Shown: one piece after another, positions 14,515 to 23,599 of the stretch
Layout of the letters: every line of letters starts with the position of its first letter
Position numbering within the stretch: the stretch's first letter is position 1
NCBI RefSeq assembly: GCF_002237655.1
Contig: NZ_NOKT01000008.1
Coordinates: 124,001-188,000 of the forward strand
Direction: 5' to 3'
Origin: Streptomyces sp. XY006
GTDB taxonomy: Bacteria > Actinomycetota > Actinomycetes > Streptomycetales > Streptomycetaceae
DNA length: 64,000 nucleotides
The notes under the pieces: model-generated
Databases searched by the model: none
What the model was told of the DNA's origin: nothing
What the model saw: the letters and a program-made list of their open reading frames with translations, nothing else
Translations under genes and position numbers: made by a program

Positions 14515-15975
14515 GTGAGCAACTCCCCGTACGAGACGTACGAAACGTACGAGACGTATGAGCCGCACGAGGCATATGAGCCGTGCGATCCGTACGAGCC
14601 GTACGAGACGTACGCCCCGGCCTACGCGGACCCCGTGTACGGCGGCTTCGACGCGCCGTCCGCCGATCTGCACAGCGCCGAGACGCTCGGAAACGGGACC
14701 CCCGGGGCGCCGGGCGCCCGAGCGGACACCTACCGGCCCGCCTACGAGACGCGGACCCTGCCCGGGCTGCCCCGTCAGAACCCCGGCGGACCCGACGAGC
14801 CCGCCCAGTCCCGCGCCGCGGCGCGCGCCGGTTCGCACCGCAAGGCCGCGCGCCGACGCAAGGCGCGTTCCACCGAACGGCCCGACAGCTCGATGCGGCG
14901 GCTGCTCCCGCAGGCCCTGGTCGTCGCCTTCCTCGCGGGCGGCACCACGGCGTTCGTCGCCAAGGACAAGGCCGTCGAGCTGAACGTCGACGGCGAGACG
15001 CGCACCCTGCACACCTTCGCCGACGACGTCACCGAGCTGCTCGCCGAGGAGGGCGTCGAGATCGGCGCCCACGACGTGGTGGCGCCCGGCCCCGGCACGG
15101 AGCTGACCAGCGGCGACGAGATCGCCGTGCACTACGCCCGCCCGGTGCGGCTCACCCTCGACGGGCACCGGCGCCAGGTGTGGACCACCGCCCGCACGGT
15201 GGCCGGAGCGCTCCGGCAGCTCGGGGTGCGCCAGGAGGGCGCCTACGTGTCCACCTCGCGCTCCCGGCGCATCGGGCGCGAGGGGCTCGCGCTGGACGTG
15301 CGGACCGAGCGCACGGTCACGGTCATGGCGGACGGCCGGGCCCGCACCGTCCGCACCAACGCGGCGACCGTGCGGGAGGCCGTCGAGGAGGCCGGCATCA
15401 CCCTGCGCGGCCAGGACACCACGTCCGTCCCACAGGGCAGCTTCCCGCGCGACGGGCAGACCGTCACGGTGCTGCGCATCACCGGCGGCAAGGAGGTCCG
15501 CGAGGAGGCGATCCCCTTCCAGGTGCGGCGCACCGAGGATCCGGAGCTGTTCCGCGGCACGGAGGTCGTGGAGCGCGCCGGCGAGCCGGGCCTGCGCCGG
15601 ATCACCTACTCCCTGCGCACGGTCAACGGCGTCAGGCAGAAGCCGCGCCGGATCGGAGCCGAGGTGGTGCGCGAGCCACGCGCGCAACTGGTCAGGGTCG
15701 GCACCAAACCGCGGCCCGCGTCCGTCCAGGGCGCCGACCACCTCGACTGGCAGGGCCTGGCGGCCTGCGAGTCCGGCGGCCGCCCCGACGCGGTCGACCC
15801 CTCCGGCACCTACGGCGGCCTGTACCAGTTCGACACCCGGACCTGGCAGGCGCTCGGCGGCACCGGCCGCCCCCAGGACGCCCCCGCCGCGGAACAGACG
15901 TACCGGGCGAAGAAGCTGTACGTGCGCCGCGGCGCCGGCCCCTGGCCGCACTGCGGGGGGCGGCTGCGCGGGTAG
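14515..15975 (+). CDS. rpfB: resuscitation-promoting factor RpfB-type cell wall lysozyme
   Basis: A 486-residue exported peptidoglycan hydrolase that promotes spore germination and resumption of growth. Layout: a 125-residue N-terminal low-complexity region rich in Tyr-Glu repeats (residues 4-40) and then Arg/Lys; a single membrane/signal helix ([18 protein letters not shown], about 127-145); three DUF348 repeats (about 150-310), each starting VEL/VRLT-DG-R--V; a G5 domain (about 320-395); and the C-terminal Rpf domain with the catalytic glutamate in LAACESGG and a paired Cys in WPHCGG. GTG 14515 has GGAG 9 bases before it. The next gene is rsmA, 32 bp on. Confidence 0.92.
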   Translation: MSNSPYETYETYETYEPHEAYEPCDPYEPYETYAPAYADPVYGGFDAPSADLHSAETLGNGTPGAPGARADTYRPAYETRTLPGLPRQNPGGPDEPAQSRAAARAGSHRKAARRRKARSTERPDSSMRRLLPQALVVAFLAGGTTAFVAKDKAVELNVDGETRTLHTFADDVTELLAEEGVEIGAHDVVAPGPGTELTSGDEIAVHYARPVRLTLDGHRRQVWTTARTVAGALRQLGVRQEGAYVSTSRSRRIGREGLALDVRTERTVTVMADGRARTVRTNAATVREAVEEAGITLRGQDTTSVPQGSFPRDGQTVTVLRITGGKEVREEAIPFQVRRTEDPELFRGTEVVERAGEPGLRRITYSLRTVNGVRQKPRRIGAEVVREPRAQLVRVGTKPRPASVQGADHLDWQGLAACESGGRPDAVDPSGTYGGLYQFDTRTWQALGGTGRPQDAPAAEQTYRAKKLYVRRGAGPWPHCGGRLRG

Positions 15976-16007
15976 GCGGCCGTGAAACCCCCCGTACCCT
16001 TGTCCCC

Positions 16008-16895
16008 GTGACCAGCCCCGCCCCCGACGCCCTCCTCGGCCCCGCCGACATCCGCGAACTCGCGGCAGCCCTCGGCGTACGCCCCACCAAACAGCGCGGA
16101 CAGAACTTCGTCATCGACGCGAACACCGTCCGCCGTATCGTCCGCACCGCCGAGGTCCGCCCCGAGGACGTCGTCGTCGAGGTCGGCCCGGGGCTCGGGT
16201 CGCTCACCCTCGCACTGCTGGAGGTGGCCGACCGGGTCACGGCCGTGGAGATCGACGACGTGCTCGCCGCCGCGCTGCCCGCGACCGTCACGGCCCGCAT
16301 GCCCGGGCGCGCGGACCGGTTCGCGCTGGTCCACTCCGACGCGATGCACGTCGCCGAGCTGCCGGGCCCGGCCCCGACCGCGCTCGTCGCCAACCTGCCC
16401 TACAACGTGGCCGTCCCGGTCCTGCTGCACATGCTCGACACCTTCCCGAGCATCGAGCGCACCCTCGTGATGGTCCAGGCGGAGGTCGCCGACCGCCTCG
16501 CCGCCGCACCCGGCTCGAAGGTGTACGGCGTCCCGTCGGTCAAGGCCAACTGGTACGCCGAGGTCAAGCGCGCCGGGGCCATCGGCCGGAACGTCTTCTG
16601 GCCCGCGCCGAACGTGGACAGCGGCCTGGTCTCCCTGGTCCGCCGGGCCGAGCCGATCAAGACCACCGCGTCGAAGGCCGAGGTGTTCGCCGTGGTCGAC
16701 GCGGCCTTCGCCCAGCGCCGCAAGACGCTGCGGGCCGCCCTCGCCGGCTGGGCCGGCTCCGCGGCCGCCGCCGAGCAGGCCCTCGTCGCCGCGGGCGTCT
16801 CACCGCAGGCCCGGGGCGAGTCCCTGACGGTGGAGGAGTTCGCCCGCATCGCCGAGCACAAGGCGAACCGGAACCCGCAGGAGGAAACGGCGTGA
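16008..16895 (+). CDS. rsmA: 16S rRNA dimethyladenosine transferase RsmA/KsgA
   Basis: A 295-residue SAM-dependent enzyme that dimethylates A1518 and A1519 in 16S rRNA and acts as a late 30S assembly check; loss gives kasugamycin resistance. Motifs: [10 protein letters not shown] at the N-terminus, SAM loop [11 protein letters not shown], acidic VTAVEIDD, and catalytic [14 protein letters not shown] 16008 gives the standard length; there is no clear ribosome site in front of it. The last 11 residues ([11 protein letters not shown]) are unusual: the same sequence reappears in a chain of tiny reading frames immediately downstream, showing that the 3' end of this gene was the source of a tandem duplication. 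Confidence 0.94.
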   Translation: MTSPAPDALLGPADIRELAAALGVRPTKQRGQNFVIDANTVRRIVRTAEVRPEDVVVEVGPGLGSLTLALLEVADRVTAVEIDDVLAAALPATVTARMPGRADRFALVHSDAMHVAELPGPAPTALVANLPYNVAVPVLLHMLDTFPSIERTLVMVQAEVADRLAAAPGSKVYGVPSVKANWYAEVKRAGAIGRNVFWPAPNVDSGLVSLVRRAEPIKTTASKAEVFAVVDAAFAQRRKTLRAALAGWAGSAAAAEQALVAAGVSPQARGESLTVEEFARIAEHKANRNPQEETA

Positions 16896-16936
16896 GCGCC
16901 ACGGCGAACCGGAACCCGCAGGAGGAAACGGCGTGA
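16892..16936 (+). CDS. mini-ORF 1, 14 codons
   Basis: Potential peptide [14 protein letters not shown]. The GTG overlaps the rsmA stop as GTGA and is preceded by AGGAGG at 16879 with a 7-base spacer. Translation signals are as good as those of ispE. Production of the peptide is not shown. Confidence 0.35.
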   Translation: MSATANRNPQEETA

Positions 16937-16977
16937 GCGCCACGGCGAACCGGAACCCGCAGGAGGAAACGGCGTGA
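16933..16977 (+). CDS. mini-ORF 2, 14 codons
   Basis: Identical to mini-ORF 1 in sequence and signals (AGGAGG at 16920, 7-base spacer); its start overlaps the stop of mini-ORF 1 by 4 bp. Confidence 0.35.
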   Translation: MSATANRNPQEETA

Positions 16978-17018
16978 GCGCCACGGCGAACCGGAACCCG
17001 CAGGAGGAGAACGCGTGA
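16974..17018 (+). CDS. mini-ORF 3, 14 codons
   Basis: Potential peptide [20 protein letters not shown] at 16961, 7-base spacer, 4-bp overlap with mini-ORF 2. It differs from the first two in one residue. Confidence 0.35.
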   Translation: MSATANRNPQEENA

Positions 17019-17059
17019 GCGTCACGGTGAACCGGAACCGGCAGGAGGAGTCCGCGTGA
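17015..17059 (+). CDS. mini-ORF 4, 14 codons
   Basis: Potential peptide MSVTVNRNRQEESA. Its MSVTV start equals the first five residues of IspE, so this unit is the closest to the duplicated ancestor. AGGAGG at 17002, 7-base spacer; its TGA overlaps the ispE GTG. Confidence 0.35.
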   Translation: MSVTVNRNRQEESA

Positions 17060-17955
17060 GTGTCACGGTCCGTGTCCCGGCCAAGGTCAACGTCCAGCTG
17101 GCGGTGGGCGCCGCCCGCCCCGACGGCTTCCACGACCTGGCCAACGTCTTCCTCGCGGTCGGCCTCTACGACGAGATCACCGTCACCCCGGCCGACGGAC
17201 TCCGCGTCACCTGCGAGGGCCCCGACGCCGACCAGGTCCCCCTGGACCGTACGAACCTGGCCGCGCGGGCGGCGATCGCGCTGGCCGATCGGTACGGCCG
17301 CAGCCCCGACGTCCACGTCCACATCGCCAAGGACATCCCCGTCGCCGGCGGCATGGCGGGCGGCAGCGCCGACGGTGCCGGCGCCCTGGTCGCCTGCGAC
17401 GCCCTCTGGGGCACCGGCGCCTCCCGCGAGGAACTCCTGGAGATCTGCGCCGAGCTGGGCAGCGACGTGCCGTTCAGCCTGATCGGCGGGGCCGCCCTCG
17501 GCCTGGGCCGGGGTGAGCGGCTGACGCCCCTGGAGGTCGGCGGCTCCTTCCACTGGGTGTTCGCCATGGCCGGGCGGGGCCTGTCCACCCCGGCCGTGTT
17601 CCGGGAGTTCGACCGGCTGGGCGAGGGCACGGACATCCCCGAGCCCGTCGCCTCGCAGGAACTCCTCACCGCGCTCGCCAAGGGCGACCCGGACGCGCTC
17701 GCCGCGGCCGTCTCCAACGACCTGCAGCCCGCCGCGCTCTCCCTCTTCCCGGAACTCGCCGACACCCTGGCCACCGGCCGCGCCGCGGGCGCCCTCGCCG
17801 CCCTGGTCTCGGGCTCCGGCCCGACCACGGCGTTCCTCGTCCGCGATCCCGAGTCGGCGGCGGCGGTGGCACAGGCCCTGATGGCCTCCGGCACCTGCCG
17901 CACGGTCCGCACAGCATCCGGCCCGGCCCCCGGGGCGACGGTGGCCGAACACTGA
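17056..17955 (+). CDS. ispE: 4-diphosphocytidyl-2-C-methyl-D-erythritol kinase IspE
   Basis: A 299-residue GHMP kinase of the MEP isoprenoid pathway; it phosphorylates CDP-methylerythritol. Motifs are the N-terminal VRVPAKVNVQLAVG, the glycine-rich ATP loop PVAGGMAGGSADGAGAL and the C-terminal LVSGSGPTTAF. Start GTG 17056 follows AGGAGG with a 7-base spacer and overlaps the stop of the last mini-ORF by 4 bp, so its translation is probably coupled to the upstream chain and ultimately to rsmA. Confidence 0.95.
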   Translation: MSVTVRVPAKVNVQLAVGAARPDGFHDLANVFLAVGLYDEITVTPADGLRVTCEGPDADQVPLDRTNLAARAAIALADRYGRSPDVHVHIAKDIPVAGGMAGGSADGAGALVACDALWGTGASREELLEICAELGSDVPFSLIGGAALGLGRGERLTPLEVGGSFHWVFAMAGRGLSTPAVFREFDRLGEGTDIPEPVASQELLTALAKGDPDALAAAVSNDLQPAALSLFPELADTLATGRAAGALAALVSGSGPTTAFLVRDPESAAAVAQALMASGTCRTVRTASGPAPGATVAEH

Positions 17956-18469
17956 CGCCGCCGGCGACCGAGCGTCCCGCCGCACGCGGCCGCGAGTGTC
18001 CACCGCATGCGACCACCGGCGTTCATCCCCTGCGGCGGCCGCGCGTTCGTGGCGTGCGGGCCGGGTGTTCATGGCGTGTGGCCGTCGGGGTGTGCGTCGC
18101 GTACGGCGCGGGAGTTCATGGCCTGCGGCCACCGAGCGTCCACCGCACGCGGTGGCCGCACGTCCATGGCCCGCAGCGACCGGGCGTTCTTCGCCGGCGG
18201 CGACCGAGCGTTCCGCCGCACGCGGCCGCGCGTTCGTGGCGCGCGGGCCGGGCGTTCATGGCGTGTGGCCGTCGGGGTGTGCGTCGCGTACGGCGCGGGA
18301 GTTCATGGCCTGCGGCCACCGAGCGTCCACCGCACACGGTGGCCGGACGTCCATGGCCCGCAGCCACCGGGCGTTCTTCGCCGGCGGCGTTCGCGCGTTA
18401 ATCACATGCGGCGGCCCGTCGCCCGCGCTTAGCATCCCCGGGTTCCGGAGGACCTGGGAGGGCGCGGGC
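17956..18469. repeat. 187-bp period tandem duplication after ispE
   Basis: This 514-bp gene-free stretch is mostly repeat. Segments 18035-18201 and 18222-18388 are near-identical (187-bp period), and a third partial copy of the edge lies at about 17957-17997. Within each copy, shorter degenerate motifs of the form GTTCATGGCGTGTGGCC / GTCCATGGCCCGCAGC recur. The long open frames through it are composition artefacts. The region ends in the ribosome site of the next gene. Confidence 0.9.
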
Positions 18470-19711
18470 GTGGGGGATCTGGTCGCGGCGGTGCGACGGG
18501 GAGACGCGGACGAGGTCCGGGCCCTGCTGGAGGGCGGAGCCGACCCCGAGACCCTCGACGACGGCCTGCCGGTCCTGTGCCGGGCGGTGGCCGCCTACGA
18601 CGAAGCCGTGACCGAAGCCCTGCTGGAGGGCGGCGCCGATCCGCTGCGCCGCCTGCCCGACGGCAGCACCCCGCTGCTGCGGGCGGTGGACGGCGGATCC
18701 CATCTGCTGACCCTCACGCTCGCCACCCACCGGGTGCCCCTGCCCGCGCCGGCACGCGAGGAACTGCTGGCCCGCGCCCGGCACTGGACCGAGACGGGCG
18801 CGGAGGCGGAACTGCGGCGCCGCACCGGCCTGACGGGGCCGGTCGAGCGGGCCCGGGTCGAGGACGACGAGATCGGCTGGTGGTGCGAGCAGCTCACCCT
18901 CGGCGACCTGACGGTGCGCGACGAGCACCGGGCCGTCCTCACCTCCCTGGAGGTCCGCTACGGCATCCGCGCCCCCTTCGACGAACTCGTGGCGCGGGCC
19001 CTGGCCCACCCCGACCGGGACCACGTCGTCTGGTCCGACGTGGTGTTCACGCTCGGCCGCCGGTTCGACGAGGAGACCTGGCAGTGGACCAGGGACCTGC
19101 TCAACCACCCCGACCGGCTGCACCGCCTGTTCGCCGCCGAGGTCCTGCTGTTCCTGATCCTCGGGGACGCCTTCCAGGGCAAGGACCCCTTCGCGGAGCG
19201 GGGCAGGGAACTGGTGCCCTGGGCCGAGCCGGAGCAGGACCCGGAGGTGCTGGCGGCCCTCCTCGACGCCATGACCCACGACTCCGCCCCGGAGATCGAG
19301 GCCGTCGGCCTGTCCCTGCTCACCCACCCCGACCCGAGGGTGCGCGCCCTCGTCCCGGACGCCCTGGAGCGGACCTGGGACGGCGGGGCCCCGGCCCGCC
19401 CCGCGGGCCTCGCGGCGCTGCTGGCCCTGGCCCGTGACGAGGACGCCGGCGTACGCGAGGCGGCGTGCCGCCGGCTCGCGCACCACCGGGGACCCGAGCC
19501 CGAGGTGGGGGACGCGCTGGCCGCCCTCACCCACGACGAGCGGCAGTCCGTCCGCATCAGTGCCGTCTCCGGCCTGGCCCAGCGCGACGATCCGCGCTGC
19601 GTGGAGGCCGAGCACCGGATCGGCCCCCTCGACCCGGAGCTGCCGTTCGACCACAGGCTGCTCGACGTCAGCCGGTACCGGCAGCGCCGGGAGGCCGCCG
19701 CCGGCTCCTGA
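18470..19711 (+). CDS. ankyrin-repeat / HEAT-like repeat protein
   Basis: A 413-residue soluble protein built of helical repeats. Residues 1-95 are ankyrin-like (AAVRRGDADEVRALLEGGADPE, ALLEGGADPLRRLPDGSTPLLRAV). Residues about 130-390 are alpha-solenoid repeats of HEAT/PBS-lyase type with a recurring pattern of hydrophobic helices and D-V/E-A (for example LLALARDEDAGVREAACRRLAHHRG). Such proteins act as scaffolds; no catalytic motif is seen. The GTG start at 18470 has GGGAGG 8 bases upstream; the frame is open further back only through the repeat region. Its partner is unknown. Confidence 0.82.
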   Translation: MGDLVAAVRRGDADEVRALLEGGADPETLDDGLPVLCRAVAAYDEAVTEALLEGGADPLRRLPDGSTPLLRAVDGGSHLLTLTLATHRVPLPAPAREELLARARHWTETGAEAELRRRTGLTGPVERARVEDDEIGWWCEQLTLGDLTVRDEHRAVLTSLEVRYGIRAPFDELVARALAHPDRDHVVWSDVVFTLGRRFDEETWQWTRDLLNHPDRLHRLFAAEVLLFLILGDAFQGKDPFAERGRELVPWAEPEQDPEVLAALLDAMTHDSAPEIEAVGLSLLTHPDPRVRALVPDALERTWDGGAPARPAGLAALLALARDEDAGVREAACRRLAHHRGPEPEVGDALAALTHDERQSVRISAVSGLAQRDDPRCVEAEHRIGPLDPELPFDHRLLDVSRYRQRREAAAGS

Positions 19712-19782
19712 ACACCGCGGCCGGAGCACCCCCCGGCCCGACTACCCTGGAGGGTCGATCCATCCCCCTCGTCAGGAGCGAA

Positions 19783-21606
19783 ATGGCCGTCAACCTGGTC
19801 AATGTCGAGAACGTCAGCAAGGTGTACGGCACCCGTGCCCTGCTCGACGGCGTTTCCCTCGGCGTCTCCGAAGGGGACCGCATCGGCGTCGTCGGCCGCA
19901 ACGGCGACGGCAAGACCACGCTGATCCGGATGCTCGCCCGGCTGGAGGAGGCCGACACCGGGCGCGTCACGCACTCCGGCGGCCTGCGCATCGGCGTGCT
20001 CACCCAGCACGACTCCCTCGACCCCGAGGCCACCGTCCGCCACGAGGTCATCGGCGACATGGCCGACCACGAGTGGGCCGGCGTCGCCAAGGTCAGGGAC
20101 GTGCTCACCGGCCTGTTCGGCGGCCTGGACCTGCCGGGCTTCCCCAAAGGGCTCGACACGGTCATCGGCCCGCTCTCCGGCGGTGAGCGCCGCCGCATCG
20201 CGCTCGCCAAGCTGCTCATCGAGGAGCAGGAGCTGCTCGTCCTGGACGAGCCCACCAACCACCTCGACGTCGAGGGCATCGCCTGGCTCGCCCGGCATCT
20301 GCAGAACCGCCGTTCGGCGCTGGTCTGCGTGACCCACGACCGCTGGTTCCTGGACCAGGTCTGCACCCGCATGTGGGACGTCCAGCGCGGCGCCGTCTAC
20401 GAGTACGAGGGCGGCTACTCCGACTACGTCTTCGCCCGGGCCGAGCGCGAGCGCATCGCCGCCACCGAGGAGGCCAAGCGGCAGAACCTCGTCCGCAAGG
20501 AGCTGGCCTGGCTGCGCCGCGGCGCCCCGGCCCGTACGTCCAAGCCGCGTTTCCGGGTCGAGGCCGCCAACGAACTCATCAAGGACGTGCCCCCGCCCCG
20601 GGACAGCAGCGAGCTGATGCGGTTCGCGTCCTCGCGGCTCGGCAAGACCGTGTTCGACCTGGAGGACGTCACCGTCCAGGCGGGCCCCAAGGTCCTGCTG
20701 GAGCACGTCACCTGGCAGCTCGGGCCCGGTGACCGGATCGGCCTGGTCGGCGTCAACGGCGCGGGCAAGACGTCCCTGCTGCGGGCCATGGCCCAGGCGG
20801 CCCGCACCGACGGGGAGGCCCAGCCCGCGGGCGGCCGGGTCCGCGTCGGCAAGACGGTCAAGCTGGCCTACCTCTCCCAGGAGGTCGCCGAACTCGACCC
20901 GGCCACCCGGGTGCTGGAGGCCGTGCAGCAGGTGCGCGAGCGTGTCGACCTCGGCAAGGGCCGGGAGATGACCGCCGGGCAGCTGTGCGAGACGTTCGGC
21001 TTCTCCAAGGAGAAGCAGTGGACGCCCGTCGGCGACCTCTCCGGCGGTGAGCGCCGCAGGCTGCAACTGCTGCGCCTGCTCATGGACGAGCCCAACGTCC
21101 TCTTCCTCGACGAGCCCACCAACGACCTCGACATCGAGACGCTGACCCAGCTGGAGGACGTCCTCGACGGCTGGCCCGGCTCGATGATCGTCATCTCCCA
21201 CGACCGGTTCTTCATCGAGCGCACCACCGACCGGGTGTTCGCGCTGCTCGGCGACGGTGCCCTGCGGATGCTGCCGCGCGGCATCGACGAGTACCTGGAG
21301 CGGCGGCAGCGCATGGAGGAGGCCGCTGCCGCCTCTGCCGCTGCAGCCTCGGCCGCGGCCGCCGCGCCGCAGTCGGCCGCCCCGGAGCGGAGCGCCGCCG
21401 ACCAGCGCGCCGCCAAGAAGGAGCTGCAGAAGATCGAGCGGCAGCTCGACAAGGTCTCCGAGCGCGAGACCAAGCTGCACGCCCGGATCGCCGAGAACGC
21501 CACGGACTTCGCGAAGGTGGCCGAACTGGACGCCGAACTGCGGGAGTTGGCCGGTCAGCGCGAGGAGCTGGAACTGCGCTGGCTGGAACTCGCCGAGGAC
21601 GCGTGA
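19783..21606 (+). CDS. ABC-F family ATPase (Uup-like)
   Basis: A 607-residue cytosolic protein with two ABC ATPase domains and no membrane part. ABC-F proteins bind the ribosome E site and affect translation elongation or antibiotic tolerance. Domain 1 (about 5-235) has GRNGDGKTTL, LSGGERRR and LVLDEPTNHLD. A charged linker (about 235-310) is the P-site tRNA interaction arm. Domain 2 (about 320-545) has GVNGAGKTSL, LSGGERRR and LFLDEPTNDLD. A C-terminal coiled coil (about 545-607, interrupted by an Ala-rich stretch) resembles the DNA-binding tail of Uup. The family contains both housekeeping and drug-resistance members; this one sits in a housekeeping context. Confidence 0.92.
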   Translation: MAVNLVNVENVSKVYGTRALLDGVSLGVSEGDRIGVVGRNGDGKTTLIRMLARLEEADTGRVTHSGGLRIGVLTQHDSLDPEATVRHEVIGDMADHEWAGVAKVRDVLTGLFGGLDLPGFPKGLDTVIGPLSGGERRRIALAKLLIEEQELLVLDEPTNHLDVEGIAWLARHLQNRRSALVCVTHDRWFLDQVCTRMWDVQRGAVYEYEGGYSDYVFARAERERIAATEEAKRQNLVRKELAWLRRGAPARTSKPRFRVEAANELIKDVPPPRDSSELMRFASSRLGKTVFDLEDVTVQAGPKVLLEHVTWQLGPGDRIGLVGVNGAGKTSLLRAMAQAARTDGEAQPAGGRVRVGKTVKLAYLSQEVAELDPATRVLEAVQQVRERVDLGKGREMTAGQLCETFGFSKEKQWTPVGDLSGGERRRLQLLRLLMDEPNVLFLDEPTNDLDIETLTQLEDVLDGWPGSMIVISHDRFFIERTTDRVFALLGDGALRMLPRGIDEYLERRQRMEEAAAASAAAASAAAAAPQSAAPERSAADQRAAKKELQKIERQLDKVSERETKLHARIAENATDFAKVAELDAELRELAGQREELELRWLELAEDA

Positions 21607-21627
21607 AGGCGCATAACGGCGGCATCA

Positions 21628-21668
21628 CGGGCCGGTCCTCCCTTGGGAACAGGGGGTGAGACGGCCCG
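21628..21668 (+). terminator. possible hairpin terminator after the ABC-F gene
   Basis: Arms CGGGCCG (21628-21634) and CGGCCCG (21662-21668) enclose a 27-base loop 22 bp after the stop codon. No T-run follows. The bases from here to 21786 are AT-richer than the surroundings and probably hold the promoter of the next gene. Confidence 0.35.
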
Positions 21669-21786
21669 GTCCGCCGTTGGAACGGGGTGATAGAAAGAGC
21701 CGTCTTGGAACTTTATGAAGCGACTCTGAGCCCATCGCGTGCCTCAGGGCGTGGCTGAAAATTGAGTGAAACGGGGGGAGCGACTG

Positions 21787-23541
21787 ATGACTCAGCCGCC
21801 CAGTCAGCCGCCGAACGGCGGCTTCGGAGCACCGCAGGACCCGCCGCCGCAGGGCGGTGGCTTCGGGGCACCGACCCCGCCGCCACCCCAGGGCCCGCCG
21901 CAGCCCGGCTACGGCTACCCGCAGCAGCCCCCGCAGCAGCCCGGCCCCTACGGCCAGCCCGGACCGTACGCGCCCGGCCCCTACGGCCAGCCGCAGCAGG
22001 GCCCGTACGGCCAGCCGCAGCAGCCCGGCCCGTACGGCCAGCCCGGTTACGGCTACCCGCCGCAGCCGCAGTTCCCGGGCGCGCCCGGCACCCCGCCGGG
22101 CGGCGGCTCCCGCAACCCCTTCAAGGGCAAGCCGGCAATGATCATCGGTACGGCCGTGGCCGCGCTGCTCGTCGTCGGCGGCACCGTCTGGGCGGTCACC
22201 GACAGCGACAGCGGCAAGGGCAGGAAGAAGCCCGTCGCGCAGCAGAGCGACGACCCCAAGGGCGACGCCTCCGCCCCGGTCAACCCCGGTGACGGCGACG
22301 GCGACGGCGGCGAGGACCCGGAGAACCTCAACGAGGGCCGCCAGACCGGCGAGGCGAAGGTCCTCTGGTACAAGGAGGCGCCCGACGCGCCCGGTTCCGG
22401 CGCCGACGCCCCCGGCATGTGGATCACCGACAAGACGGCGGTGAAGGCGGCGTACAAGCAGCTCCTCGCCTTCAAGGTCGGGGACGGCAAGCCCGCCTGG
22501 GACGCCATCACCTTCCCGCAGAAGATCTGCGCGACCACCCCGCAGAAGACGGCCGACGACAAGATCGTCGTCGCCTACATGAGCGGCAGCAGCGACCGCG
22601 CCAAGTGCAACCAGCTGCAGGAGGTCGACCTCGACACCGGCGAGAAGGGCTGGACGGAGAAGGTCGCAGACGGCGCCCTGTTCGACTCCACGCTCTCGGT
22701 CGAACTGTCCGTCACCGGCACCACGCTGATGGTGGGCCGCTCCCAGTCCGGCACCGCCTACGACGTCACCAACGGCGACAAGCTCTACGACAAGAAGCGC
22801 TACGGCGACTCCTGCTTCCCGTCCGCGTTCGCCGGCGGCGAGAAGCTGATCGCGGTCTCCTCCTGCGGCGCGGGCACCGACAAGGAACACGACGAGGTGC
22901 AGGAGCTCGACCCGAAGACCGGCAAGGCCAAGTGGACCCAGCCGTTCGACAAGGGCTGGCGGGTCGCGCGCACCTACTCGGTCAGCCCGCTGGTCGTCTA
23001 CAGCACCAACGAGGACAAGAAGGCCTGGAACATCTCCACCTTCACCTCCGGCGGCAAGTTCCGCTCCCAGGTCGGCTTCGACGAGGACTTCGCCCCCGAG
23101 TGCGGCTGGGCCATCCTGGAGCGCGACCTGCAGGGCTGCCAGGGCGTCGCCGTCGACGGCGACACGCTCTACCTGCCGACCGAGGCGACCACCGGCGCGA
23201 ACGAGATCGTCGCGGTCAACCTGGCCAACGGCAAGGAGAAGTGGCGGGTGAAGTCCCCGTCCGACGAATCGATGCTGCCGATGAAGACCGAGGGCGGCAA
23301 GCTCATCGCCTATGTGCAGCCGTCGTACGACGCGGGCGGCCAGGTCGTCGCCATCCCGACCGGCGGCGGCAGCCACAAGCCGGCGAAGCTGCTGCAGAAC
23401 CCGCAGGGCGCGGCCGACATCGAGGACGGGTTCTTCTCCAAGGACATCGACTGGGTCGACGGACGCTTCTACATCTCCACGACCCGGCTGAGCGGGAACG
23501 ACGACACGAAGGAGAAGTTGATGCTCGCCTACGGCAAGTGA
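21787..23541 (+). CDS. membrane-anchored PQQ-type beta-propeller protein (copy 1)
   Basis: A 584-residue protein. Residues 1-115 are a disordered Pro/Gly/Gln/Tyr-rich cytoplasmic tail with repeated GPYGQP and GYGYPQ motifs. One membrane helix follows (about 117-138), then a charged linker and an extracellular PQQ-like beta-propeller with recurring WD-like strands such as GKEKWRV and a few Cys pairs. Function is unknown; similar proteins in Streptomyces are thought to be envelope scaffolds or sensors. ATG 21787 has GGGGAG 6 bases upstream. The next gene is a paralogue starting 58 bp later. Confidence 0.82.
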   Translation: MTQPPSQPPNGGFGAPQDPPPQGGGFGAPTPPPPQGPPQPGYGYPQQPPQQPGPYGQPGPYAPGPYGQPQQGPYGQPQQPGPYGQPGYGYPPQPQFPGAPGTPPGGGSRNPFKGKPAMIIGTAVAALLVVGGTVWAVTDSDSGKGRKKPVAQQSDDPKGDASAPVNPGDGDGDGGEDPENLNEGRQTGEAKVLWYKEAPDAPGSGADAPGMWITDKTAVKAAYKQLLAFKVGDGKPAWDAITFPQKICATTPQKTADDKIVVAYMSGSSDRAKCNQLQEVDLDTGEKGWTEKVADGALFDSTLSVELSVTGTTLMVGRSQSGTAYDVTNGDKLYDKKRYGDSCFPSAFAGGEKLIAVSSCGAGTDKEHDEVQELDPKTGKAKWTQPFDKGWRVARTYSVSPLVVYSTNEDKKAWNISTFTSGGKFRSQVGFDEDFAPECGWAILERDLQGCQGVAVDGDTLYLPTEATTGANEIVAVNLANGKEKWRVKSPSDESMLPMKTEGGKLIAYVQPSYDAGGQVVAIPTGGGSHKPAKLLQNPQGAADIEDGFFSKDIDWVDGRFYISTTRLSGNDDTKEKLMLAYGK

Positions 23542-23599
23542 TCCTTCCCTTCCCCGCACGCCCTTCGCCGCCCGTCCCCTTCCCCGAGGTGCTCACGTC

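Larger units (their letters stand above)
16892..17059 (+). repeat. 41-bp tandem repeat carrying RBS-start-stop signals
   Basis: Four successive 41-bp units (16892, 16933, 16974, 17015) join rsmA to ispE, with a partial fifth copy forming the end of rsmA. Each unit contains AGGAGG, a 7-base spacer, and GTGA in which GTG starts one frame and TGA ends the previous one. Units 1 and 2 are identical, unit 3 differs near its end, and unit 4 is diverged toward the real ispE start. Confidence 0.95.

Noticed and set aside
14269..15951. 560-codon frame antisense to rpfB
   Set aside because: The rpfB frame has clear domains; the opposite strand shows only compositional openness and long runs of Gly/Val/Leu without pattern.
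17996..18469. N-terminal extension of the ankyrin/HEAT protein through the 187-bp repeat
   Set aside because: The extension is Arg/Ser/Cys-rich low complexity and the strong GGGAGG site lies at 18456, just before GTG 18470.
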